From Pseudomonadota bacterium (GTDB lineage: Bacteria; Pseudomonadota; Gammaproteobacteria; Xanthomonadales; Xanthomonadaceae), in NCBI GenBank assembly GCA_018241125.1, contig JAFEEL010000044.1:62001-126000 (forward strand): 64,000 bases of DNA, given 5' to 3'. This document shows positions 42,318 to 50,189 of this stretch, piece after piece. A program made the position numbers and the translations under genes. The notes beneath the pieces were generated by a model, which was not told the origin of the DNA, did no database searches, and saw only the letters and a list, made by a program, of their open reading frames with translations. Each line of letters begins with the position of its first letter. Position 1 is the first letter of the stretch.

Positions 42318-43633
42318 ACACACGACCCAACCCTCCCAAGGCCGCGGCCGCGCTCGGCTCGATGCAGGCTTTTGCGCAACGCACCAGCGAGCGGCTGGCG
42401 TGCGCGGGAGTTCGGCTGCGCTTGATCCGGGAGAGCTTGTACCCGGTGGTGCAAGTGGACGTGGCGCTGCGCGAGCGCAGCAAGGATCGGATGAGCGATC
42501 TGGACTTGACGCTGCTGCGTCTGGTGGGTTGCGGCGTCGGCTCGATCGATGCGTTGAGCTATCTGTCCGGCTTGGCCCGGCACCGCCTCGCTCCGCGCTT
42601 GGCACCGCTGGATGCGCAAGGTCTGTTGCGGGTCGATGCGGGCGGTCGCTACCAGCTCACCGAGTTGGGAGCGCTGTCGCGCGACCACGGATGCATGACG
42701 ACGGAGTCCGTGCGCGGCATGCTCCTGTGCGGGTTGAGCGGGCGTCCGTTGCCCGCGCCGGCGTACGAGCTGCCGCGCCACACGATCGCCGACCTGCGGG
42801 AAAAGCGCTACCTGCCGCGCTGCCTGCTGGAGGGCCAACTGAGCTTGCCGCTGCATCACCTCGACGTGGGCTCGATCGAGCAGAAGAAGCGCTTCAACCT
42901 GCCTGACGAAGTGATCGGAGTGCTGGGCGTGGTCGCCGGCTCGACGCAGCTGTTGTTTCTGGAAGGCCTGATGTGTCTTGGAGTCGGGGCCAGCGGGGAG
43001 GATCGGTCTCACTTTGTGTTGCCCTGCGATCACGGCGCGCTCGACGGAGTCCCGACGGAGCAATTGCTGGGTTTGCTCGAACCGCTCGGTTCGGGCCTGC
43101 GTACCGAACCGCAGGTCGTGCTGCAAGCGATTTGCGAACACTATGCGGCGTTTGGCTTGAACATCGCAGACGCCCTGATCGACGACGACGGCAATCCGCG
43201 GCTGACACTCTGCGCGAAGGCGTGCCCCGACCTGCGTTCGGCGCCGTGGGCGACGCGCTCGTTGCTGGGCAGTGTCGGGACGCGCCGGCAGCGCGGGGCG
43301 ACGGTGCACCGATTGGCGTTGCCGTGGCCGGGCCGGCCGTTCAAGGTGGATGTGCTGGGCGGCCGCGCCTTGACCTTGCAAGCCATGCCGGACAGCCATC
43401 TGGAGGCTTGCGCGGATGCCATCCGGAGCCTGCGTGCGCTCGAAAATGCGCTGCGACGCAGGGCTGGTGAAGACGACGGCGGCGGCAGTCTGGAAGGCCT
43501 GCTTGCCGAATGCGCTGTCCTGACGGCGGCGGACGTGCAGGCTCTCGCGCACCGCTGCCATTTCGATGCGGTCGCACGTTCGATCGAGGCGATTGCGCGA
43601 TCGGCGGAACCCGATCGGGTCGTCGAAGCCTGA
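42314..43633 (+). CDS. Unknown protein with winged-helix-like segment, last gene of the kinase-helicase unit
   Basis: 439 residues. I do not recognise the family. Residues 55-120 (SDLDLTLLRLVGCGVGSIDA, LSYLSGLARHRLAPRLAPLD, then AQGLLRVDAGGRYQLTELG) have the look of a winged helix-turn-helix. The centre includes a basic segment (SIEQKKRFNLPDEV), and the C-terminus is helical (LEACADAIRSLRALENALRR). No catalytic motif or membrane segment is seen. The ATG overlaps the helicase stop by 4 bp, so both are made from one message and probably act together. Ends 119 bp from the convergent TatD gene. Confidence 0.8.
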   Translation: MNTRPNPPKAAAALGSMQAFAQRTSERLACAGVRLRLIRESLYPVVQVDVALRERSKDRMSDLDLTLLRLVGCGVGSIDALSYLSGLARHRLAPRLAPLDAQGLLRVDAGGRYQLTELGALSRDHGCMTTESVRGMLLCGLSGRPLPAPAYELPRHTIADLREKRYLPRCLLEGQLSLPLHHLDVGSIEQKKRFNLPDEVIGVLGVVAGSTQLLFLEGLMCLGVGASGEDRSHFVLPCDHGALDGVPTEQLLGLLEPLGSGLRTEPQVVLQAICEHYAAFGLNIADALIDDDGNPRLTLCAKACPDLRSAPWATRSLLGSVGTRRQRGATVHRLALPWPGRPFKVDVLGGRALTLQAMPDSHLEACADAIRSLRALENALRRRAGEDDGGGSLEGLLAECAVLTAADVQALAHRCHFDAVARSIEAIARSAEPDRVVEA

Positions 43634-43752
43634 CTGTGCATCGCTGCCTGAACCGGCCAGCGCGCGCGGGGGATCGCATGCGGCCCTGCGGACGGCATGG
43701 CCGCGACGCGGGTCGGCTGTGCGAATACGCCGAGCAGGCGCGCCCGCTGCGG

Positions 43753-44547
43753 CTACGCGGGTGCGGCGATCCCGAACAAGCGCCGCGCATTGTCCGCGGT
43801 GGCGCGTGCGATGTCTTCGGGCGATTGCCTGCGCAGTTGCGCCACCTCATCGCGTACGACGGTCAATCGCGCAGGCTCGTTGCGCTGGCCGCGGTGCGAC
43901 GCATCGGGTTGGTCGGGTGCGTCGGTTTCCAGCAGCAGGTACTCGATCGGCATGCTCGCCACGATCCGCCGCAGCCGCTGCGCACGCTCGTAGGTGACCG
44001 GGCCGCCGATGCCGAGGTGGAATCCGAGTTGGAACAGTTGTCGTGCCTGCTCGGGGCTGCCGGAGAAACTGTGCACGACACCGCGCAGCGCGTTGCCCGA
44101 GTTTGCGCGCGGGCCGCCGAAGCGGCGCAGCGTGGCGATCACCGCGTCGAATGCCTTGCGCGCGTGCACGATCACCGGCAGGTCGAAGTCGCGCGCGACC
44201 CGCAGCTGTTGTTCGAAGAAGAACTGCTGGCGCTGCACGTCCAGCCCATCGACATGGAAATCCAGCCCGCATTCGCCGATGGCGACGGGTCTGAAGTTCC
44301 ACATGAACTCCCAAAACTCCTCGATGTGTTCTTCGCGGTGTTCCGGGAGGTACATCGGATGCAGGCCGATCGCCGGGTGCAGTCCGGATCCTTGCGCGCA
44401 GATGACTCGCAAGTTTTCCCATCCGTTGGCCGCAACCGCCGGAATGACCTGCGCCACTACTCCCGCTGCGCGCGCGCGGGCGATCACGGCGCCGCGGTCG
44501 GCATCGAACTCGGGGGCGTCGAGGTGGCAGTGGGAGTCGATCAGCAC
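43753..44547 (-). CDS. TatD-family metal-dependent deoxyribonuclease
   Basis: 264 residues from a GTG at 44547, which puts the metal-binding LIDSHCHLD at the N-terminus; the open frame upstream has no family similarity. Other motifs: IGLHPMYLPEH, VAIGECGLDFH, LPVIVHARKAFD, VVHSFSGSPEQ and LLLETDAPDQPD. TatD proteins are Mg2+-dependent 3'-5' DNases/RNases acting in DNA repair or turnover. It is divergent from the polysaccharide operon; the 208-bp region between holds the promoter-like motif at 44730-44742. Confidence 0.92.
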   Translation of the reverse strand: MLIDSHCHLDAPEFDADRGAVIARARAAGVVAQVIPAVAANGWENLRVICAQGSGLHPAIGLHPMYLPEHREEHIEEFWEFMWNFRPVAIGECGLDFHVDGLDVQRQQFFFEQQLRVARDFDLPVIVHARKAFDAVIATLRRFGGPRANSGNALRGVVHSFSGSPEQARQLFQLGFHLGIGGPVTYERAQRLRRIVASMPIEYLLLETDAPDQPDASHRGQRNEPARLTVVRDEVAQLRRQSPEDIARATADNARRLFGIAAPA

Positions 44548-44729
44548 TTGGAGAGCGCGGTCGGTATCTGGAAGGTGTGGGCTACCGGGAAGCTCCTGAT
44601 CGACACGCTGTCCTCTCACATTCCGATCGGAGACTCGATTCGGACATGCCGCGTCGTCGAACTGCCGTGGCGCCGGTCGTGTCCTGTTCCGATCGCTCGC
44701 GGCGTTTCCAAGGAACGATAAGCAAGCTG

Positions 44730-44742
44730 TGCGGAGAATATG
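44730..44742 (+). promoter_or_regulatory. TGCGGAGAATATG motif before the polysaccharide operon
   Basis: This 13-mer lies 14 bp before the cpsB start and recurs exactly at 54905-54917, before the second half of the locus. It contains GAATAT, which could be a -10 box, but no convincing -35 is seen. Two identical copies at the two unit borders suggest a shared regulator or promoter. Confidence 0.45.
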
Positions 44743-44755
44743 GCAGACTACCCGG

Positions 44756-45556
44756 ATGATTGATTTGCATTGCCACATGTTGCCGGGGATCGACGACGGA
44801 GCGCCTGATCGTGCGGTAGCGGTGGCCATGGCGCGTTGTGCAGCGAACGATGGAATCACCCATACGGCGTGCACTCCGCATATCTATCCCGGGTTGTATC
44901 ACAACGACCGCGATGGAATCCTGAAGCACATCGCGGCGTTTCGCGAGGTTCTCGTGGCAGAAGGGATCACCCTGAATCTCGTAGTCGGCGCCGACACCCA
45001 TCTGACTCCGGATCTGGTGCGCGACATCAAGGCGGGGCGGATACCGACACTCAACGACACCCGCTACCTTCTGTTCGAGCCGCCGCATCATGTGGCGCCG
45101 CCCCGACTGGAGGACTCCGTCTTCAACATGCTCGCTGCCGGCATCGTGCCGGTGGTCACCCACCCCGAGCGTTTGTCGTGGATCGACTCGAACTACGAAA
45201 TTTTCGAACGAATGGTGGATGCCGGCGCGTTGATGCAAATCACTGCCGGGAGCGTCACCGGTCGCTTCGGCGGCCGTCCAAAATACTGGGCTGAGCGCAT
45301 GCTCGACGAAGGATTGGTGCATTTGCTGGCAACCGATGCCCATCACGTTGACAAGCGTCCGCCGTTGTTGCGAGAGGCTCGGGATGCAGCGGCGGCGATC
45401 GTCGGTGACGACGAGGCCGAGCACTTGGTGCTGACCCGGCCACGCATGATTCTCGAAAATCGACCGCCGGAGGAGCTTCCGCAGGTCGAAAGCAGTACAA
45501 TCGCCGACCCGGTGCCGCAGCCCGGGTTCTGGAAGCGCCTGTTCAAGGCACACTGA
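44756..45556 (+). CDS. CpsB/CapC-type protein-tyrosine phosphatase (PHP family)
   Basis: 266 residues from the ATG at 44756. The PHP metal-binding motifs are MIDLHCHMLPGIDDGA, ACTPHIYPG, VVTHPERLSWI and LLATDAHHVDKRP. The enzyme removes phosphate from the tyrosine-rich tail of the Wzc-like kinase encoded two genes on, resetting the cycle that drives polysaccharide chain assembly. It opens the exopolysaccharide operon and is separated from the Wza-like gene by 12 bp. Confidence 0.93.
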   Translation: MIDLHCHMLPGIDDGAPDRAVAVAMARCAANDGITHTACTPHIYPGLYHNDRDGILKHIAAFREVLVAEGITLNLVVGADTHLTPDLVRDIKAGRIPTLNDTRYLLFEPPHHVAPPRLEDSVFNMLAAGIVPVVTHPERLSWIDSNYEIFERMVDAGALMQITAGSVTGRFGGRPKYWAERMLDEGLVHLLATDAHHVDKRPPLLREARDAAAAIVGDDEAEHLVLTRPRMILENRPPEELPQVESSTIADPVPQPGFWKRLFKAH

Positions 45557-45568
45557 AGGCTTGAAGTG

Positions 45569-46288
45569 ATGATACGAATTGATGGCTGGATATTCGCATT
45601 GGCCGCACTGTTGTGTCTGGCGTTGGCCGGGTGCGGCGGTGGCCCGGCATTGGTTCGGGGCAATCCCAACTTGCAGGTGATGAATGGCGGCTTGCCGGCT
45701 CCAGATACGTCGAAACTGTTCGAGCCGGGCGACGACTACCGGATCGGTGCGCAGGATCTGTTGACGGTGACGGTCTTCGGTGTGCCGGACTTGACCCAGG
45801 ACGTGCGGGTGGACGCCTTGGGGCGCTTCACGCTGTCCTTGATCGGAACGGTCGATGCCGGTGGCCGCACGCCGCAGGAGCTGTCGCGCGAGATCGCCGG
45901 GAAGCTGCGTCAAGGCTACCTGCAAGATCCGCAGGTCACGGTGTTCGTGAAATCTTATGACAGCCAGCAGGTGACGGTCGGCGGGATCGTGAAGAAGCCT
46001 GGCGTGTTCCCGCTCACCGGGCCGACGACGTTGTTGCAGGTCATCGCGATGGGCGGCGGGCCGGACGATCTTGCCGATCACCGTGGCGTCGTGGTGTTCC
46101 GAACCGTCAAGGGTCAACGCATGGCTGCGGTGTTCGACATCGACGCCATTGCCAAGGGTCGCACCGACGATCCGCAGATTTACAGCCACGATGTGGTAAT
46201 GGTTGCTTTGTCCAAGTCCAAAGACCGCCTGCGTACATTCATCCAGACCGCGCCCTCGATGGGGCTGTTCCGTTTGATTTACCCCTGA
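45569..46288 (+). CDS. Outer-membrane polysaccharide export lipoprotein, Wza-like
   Basis: 239 residues from the ATG at 45569 (a GTG three bases earlier is also in frame). The lipobox is LALAGC. Poly_export domain: YRIGAQDLLTVTVFGVPDLT, VRVDALGRFTLSLIGTVDAG and LRQGYLQDPQVTVFVKSY; then one SLBB region VTVGGIVKKPGVFPLTGP. It is shorter than E. coli Wza (about 360 residues) because it has fewer SLBB repeats and lacks the C-terminal outer-membrane helix, as in EpsA/GumB-like proteins. It forms the export channel together with the Wzc-like protein. Confidence 0.93.
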   Translation: MIRIDGWIFALAALLCLALAGCGGGPALVRGNPNLQVMNGGLPAPDTSKLFEPGDDYRIGAQDLLTVTVFGVPDLTQDVRVDALGRFTLSLIGTVDAGGRTPQELSREIAGKLRQGYLQDPQVTVFVKSYDSQQVTVGGIVKKPGVFPLTGPTTLLQVIAMGGGPDDLADHRGVVVFRTVKGQRMAAVFDIDAIAKGRTDDPQIYSHDVVMVALSKSKDRLRTFIQTAPSMGLFRLIYP

Positions 46289-46302
46289 GGATCGCCTGAA
46301 TC

Positions 46303-48591
46303 ATGCAGCAAGACCATTTGATCGGCGACGGCCGCGAAACCGACCCGGGGCTTCCCGCTCCCTCGCAAGGGCGCGCATTGGCGGTCGGTCGACCGCAACA
46401 TCTCGTCGCGCGCGAGCACGACGACGAAGATCGCGGGCGTCAGGATGAAATCGATCTTCGGCACCTTCTGGACACCTTGCTCAAACGCAAGTGGACGGTG
46501 TTGACGGTATTGGGTATTGCCATTCTGGCCACCTTGCTGGTGACCTTGCTGAAGACCCCAATTTACCGGGCCAGCACGACCATCCGGATCGATCGCGACA
46601 CCATGCAAGTGGTACAGGTGCAGGGTCTGAACGATTCCAACAATTCCGTAGCCGTCAACGACGACGCCTACTACAAGACGCAGTATCAACTGTTGCAAAG
46701 CATCGCGTTGGAACGCCGGGTCGCATCGAGCCTGCACCTGCTCGACGATCCCGACTATCGCCGCTTGCGGGATGCCTCGCCGGTACGCAAGCTGCTGTCG
46801 ATGGTCTCGCCGGGTGCGAAAGATACGCGACCGGCGGATCGATCTGATCTGGCGCTCGCTCAGCTCGATGGATTCATGCAAGCGAACTTGTCGATCGATC
46901 CGGTGCGCGATACGCGCCTGGTGACGATCAACTTCGATAGCGCCAATCCAGCCTTGTCGGCGAAGATCGCCAACCAGTTCGCCAACACCTTCATGGCGAC
47001 CAATCTCGAACATAATTTCAATGCGACTGCCTATGCGCGGCAATACCTCGAAGGGCGGGTGGCGGAATTGCGAAAAAAGGTCGCCGATTCGAAGGCGCAT
47101 CTGATCGAGTTGGCGACCAAGGAAAAGCTGTTTCTGGATTCTGACGGCAAGCCGACGTTGAGCAACACCAACCTCGACGCCCTGACGATGGCGTTGGTGG
47201 GCGCGCAGGACGCTCGCGCCAAGGCCGAGGCGCGCTGGAAATTCGCGCAATCGGCCGCCGATACCGCGTTGCCGGGCGACGAGATCGTCAACTCGGCGAT
47301 CTCCGCTCTGCGCCAACAGCGGGCGACGTTGGTGGCCGACTATCAGCTCAAGCTGGCCACGTTCAAGCCCGGCTACCCGTTGATGCAAGCCGAAAAGAGC
47401 CAGATCGACGCGTTGGACAAGCAGATTTCCAAGGAGTACGCGGGCATCCGCAGCTCGATGCGTGCCGAATACGACGCGGCGCTGGCGCACGAAAAAGACA
47501 TCCACACCCAGCTCGAACAGCAAAAATCCGACGTGTTGGCGGCGCAGAGTCGAAGCATCGAATACGGGGTGGCGCTGCAGGACGTGCAGACCAACCAGCA
47601 GCTGTACAATGACATGCTCGAGCGCTACAAGGAAATCGGCATCGCCGGCGGGATCACGGCCAACAACATGAGCGTGGTCGATACGGCCGATGTTCCCACC
47701 AAGGTCTTCCGGCCGCGATTGTTGCTCAACTTGCTGGTCGGATCGGTTTTCGGCATGGGTTTTGGCATCGGCTTGGCGCTGTTGCTCGAATACTTCGACG
47801 ACACCATCAAGTCTCCCGCCGATGTCGAAAAACTGCTCGGGCTGGCGGTGTTGGGGGCCATTCCACTGCTGAAAGACACGACACCCGCCGAGGCGCTCAA
47901 AGACCTGCGTTCGGCATTCGCCGAAGCGTTCCGGTCGGTGCGAACGGCATTGCAGTTCTCGACCAACGCCGGCGTGCCGCGCACCTTGTTGGTCACCAGT
48001 GCCACGCCCAATGAAGGCAAATCGACCACCGCATCCACCATTGCCCTCAACTTCGTGCAACTGGGCAAGCGGGTGCTGTTGCTCGACGCCGACATGCGCA
48101 ATCCATCGCAACATCGAGCTCTGGGGTTGTCCAACGAAAAGGGCTTGTCCAATGTGCTGTCCGGCGTGGCCGACCCGAAGGACGTGATCCAGACCGTTGA
48201 AGAGTCGGGCTTGCACGTGATGACGTCCGGGCCGTTGCCGCCTAATCCGGCTGAACTACTTGCGGGGCCGAAGTTGCTTTCTCTGCTGACCGTGGCGATG
48301 GCTAAGTACGACCAGATCATCATCGACGCGCCGCCCACGCTTGGCATTGCCGACTCGGTGATCATCGGGCATGTCGCGACGGGCACCATCACGGTGATTT
48401 CTGCCGGCACCACGCGCCGCGCCGTCGTGAAGGGCTCGATCAAGCGCTTGCTTTCGGGCCGGGCACGCATCGTCGGCGTGGTGCTCAACAAGTTCGATCC
48501 GAAAATGGCTGGCTACGGCTACGGCTACGGCTACGGCGGCTACAGTTACTACGCATACGGTGGCGAGCATGCGCAATTGACCAAGCAATGA
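46303..48591 (+). CDS. Polysaccharide co-polymerase with tyrosine autokinase domain (Wzc-like)
   Basis: 762 residues. Wzz domain from about 50, with TM1 near 62-85 and TM2 near 470-490, bracketing a long periplasmic coiled coil. BY-kinase domain: Walker A TPNEGKST (568-575), Walker A' VLLLDADMRNP and Walker B QIIIDAPPTLG. The tyrosine cluster at the C-terminus (GYGYGYGYGGYSYYAYGG) is the autophosphorylation site that CpsB dephosphorylates. It sets chain length and gates Wza. A charged 50-residue N-terminal extension precedes the Wzz domain. The stop overlaps the J-domain gene by 4 bp. Confidence 0.95.
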   Translation: MQQDHLIGDGRETDPGLPAPSQGRALAVGRPQHLVAREHDDEDRGRQDEIDLRHLLDTLLKRKWTVLTVLGIAILATLLVTLLKTPIYRASTTIRIDRDTMQVVQVQGLNDSNNSVAVNDDAYYKTQYQLLQSIALERRVASSLHLLDDPDYRRLRDASPVRKLLSMVSPGAKDTRPADRSDLALAQLDGFMQANLSIDPVRDTRLVTINFDSANPALSAKIANQFANTFMATNLEHNFNATAYARQYLEGRVAELRKKVADSKAHLIELATKEKLFLDSDGKPTLSNTNLDALTMALVGAQDARAKAEARWKFAQSAADTALPGDEIVNSAISALRQQRATLVADYQLKLATFKPGYPLMQAEKSQIDALDKQISKEYAGIRSSMRAEYDAALAHEKDIHTQLEQQKSDVLAAQSRSIEYGVALQDVQTNQQLYNDMLERYKEIGIAGGITANNMSVVDTADVPTKVFRPRLLLNLLVGSVFGMGFGIGLALLLEYFDDTIKSPADVEKLLGLAVLGAIPLLKDTTPAEALKDLRSAFAEAFRSVRTALQFSTNAGVPRTLLVTSATPNEGKSTTASTIALNFVQLGKRVLLLDADMRNPSQHRALGLSNEKGLSNVLSGVADPKDVIQTVEESGLHVMTSGPLPPNPAELLAGPKLLSLLTVAMAKYDQIIIDAPPTLGIADSVIIGHVATGTITVISAGTTRRAVVKGSIKRLLSGRARIVGVVLNKFDPKMAGYGYGYGYGGYSYYAYGGEHAQLTKQ

Positions 48592-50189
48592 GCGATGGCG
48601 GCACCATCGACGCGCTGGAGCAAGCGCTCGCTCTGCGGGCCGCGCCGGGACGTGCGTCTATGCTGCGCAAGCGCCCGTTGCCTGACAATGTGTTGTTGTT
48701 GATCCGGATCGTCGCGGGCGATCGCAATCGTCTTGAGGGCGCCGTGCGCCGTACTGGCGAAACGGCGAACGCGGTGATGGAAGCGGCGCAACTTTATCTC
48801 CAGCAGATCCTGCTGAGCGACGATGGCGATCCGTATCGGGTTCTGGGCGTGCCTGCCGATGCCAGTGACGACACCATCAAGGCGCACTACCGGAGCCTGA
48901 TGGTCTGGCTGCATCCGGACCGTGATCCGGACCGATGGGAGACCGGATTCGCGGACCGCGTGAACGGGGCATGGAGGGCGGTCGGCTCGGCGGCCCGCAG
49001 GGCCCAGCATGATGAACAGCGACGGGTGGAACTGGCGTCCGCTCAGCGCGCTCAGGGTGCCGCGTCGCGCGCGCGCAGCCGCGCCACGGTCATTGATTTG
49101 CGTGAGTCCAGGCCTCCGCGTGCCCGACCCAACCTCGGTTGGGTGCCGTTCGCCGGCTTGGGCGCACTCGTGGTGTTGGCGGCTTTGGTGATCGGGGTTG
49201 CCTATGAGCTCCGAACGCAGACGCCGATTGCCGATGCTGACCACCCGTCGAGTCCGGCCGAGCAAGCGTCAGACGCGTCGTCCGAGCCGAAAGACGCGGT
49301 CGCTGCGACGTCTGCGCGCAGCCCCGCAATCGGATCGGGTACCGCAGTTGCCCAGCCGCCACCCAGCGCAGATGAGTCGATGCAGGCGCAAGCCGGTGCG
49401 GACAGCGGTGCGGGGGATCGGGTACAGGCGATCACCCAGCACCCATCGGTGGGCGCGCCGACCAGCGCAGCTATACCCGGGCCAGTCGTGCCTGGCCTGT
49501 CCGAGCGCGAAGTCGGCGCGACGCGCGCTTCGGTCGGGCCGAATCCCGATGCGCGGCCGCAATCTACTGTGGCGATTGCTGGTGCGGAACGGTCGCGCGC
49601 GCAGGCGGCGCTGTTTCGAAGCCCGCGTGGCGTGGGCAGTGCGGGTGGCTTGGATGCATCGCGCGCCGGGCTGGCCGGTGCCACGCGCGTCGTCCGCGAC
49701 CAGCGGATCGCTCCTGATCAGGCCGCCGCGCGCGATCCACAACGAGGTTCGGTGGTCGGGCGCGTCGTCGATGCGCCCGTCGCTCCGGCAGGGCCTGCGG
49801 CACCTGAGCAACCCGCGCCCGGCGTGTCGCCAAAAGAGGGTGCCGCCGCCATCAGCACCGCGTTTCTGGCGGCCTATTCAGACGGAAATCTTCCGCGCCT
49901 GATGCGGTTGTTTACACCGACAGCGGTCAATGATCGCGGCGGCATTGAGGCGATCGCTGCCGACTACGCCGAGTTTTTCGTTTCATCCAGATCGCGATCC
50001 TTGCGCTGGCAGCCGGTCAGCTGGGACTTCCGCCCCGACCGAATCGTCGGAGTGGGCCCCTTCGACGCGAGAATCGTGCGCAAGGGCGATCTGTTGGCTT
50101 ACGAGGTGAGGGGCTGGATGCGAATCGAGGCCGTACCCATCGGTGGGGTGTGGAAAATTCAACGAATACAGCACGGCAACAGCCAATGA
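48588..50189 (+). CDS. J-domain membrane protein with C-terminal NTF2-like domain
   Basis: 533 residues. Residues 80-145 form a J domain (DPYRVLGVPADASDDTIKAH, YRSLMVWLHPDRDP) with the HPD tripeptide that stimulates DnaK. One transmembrane helix (LGWVPFAGLGALVVLAALVI) lies near 183-205. A low-complexity A/P/S-rich linker of about 220 residues follows, then an NTF2-like domain (EGAAAISTAFLAAYSDGNLP, RLMRLFTPTAVNDRGG). The orientation would place the J domain in the cytoplasm and the NTF2-like domain in the periplasm. It is coupled by 4-bp overlaps to Wzc upstream and the next gene downstream. Its role in export is unknown. Confidence 0.82.
   Translation: MSDGGTIDALEQALALRAAPGRASMLRKRPLPDNVLLLIRIVAGDRNRLEGAVRRTGETANAVMEAAQLYLQQILLSDDGDPYRVLGVPADASDDTIKAHYRSLMVWLHPDRDPDRWETGFADRVNGAWRAVGSAARRAQHDEQRRVELASAQRAQGAASRARSRATVIDLRESRPPRARPNLGWVPFAGLGALVVLAALVIGVAYELRTQTPIADADHPSSPAEQASDASSEPKDAVAATSARSPAIGSGTAVAQPPPSADESMQAQAGADSGAGDRVQAITQHPSVGAPTSAAIPGPVVPGLSEREVGATRASVGPNPDARPQSTVAIAGAERSRAQAALFRSPRGVGSAGGLDASRAGLAGATRVVRDQRIAPDQAAARDPQRGSVVGRVVDAPVAPAGPAAPEQPAPGVSPKEGAAAISTAFLAAYSDGNLPRLMRLFTPTAVNDRGGIEAIAADYAEFFVSSRSRSLRWQPVSWDFRPDRIVGVGPFDARIVRKGDLLAYEVRGWMRIEAVPIGGVWKIQRIQHGNSQ

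Noticed and set aside
37704-43633. Naming the kinase-helicase unit as a known defence system such as BREX, DISARM or a Ter-type phosphorylation system
   Set aside because: The diagnostic partners (PglX/PglZ, DUF1998/PLD proteins, TerY or PP2C) are absent; the gene set does not match.
44813-44821. GCGGTAGCG, an ops-like core inside the cpsB coding sequence
   Set aside because: The flanks (T before, GTG after) break the ops consensus, and it sits within codons of a conserved motif. Only the 54845 site is a full match.
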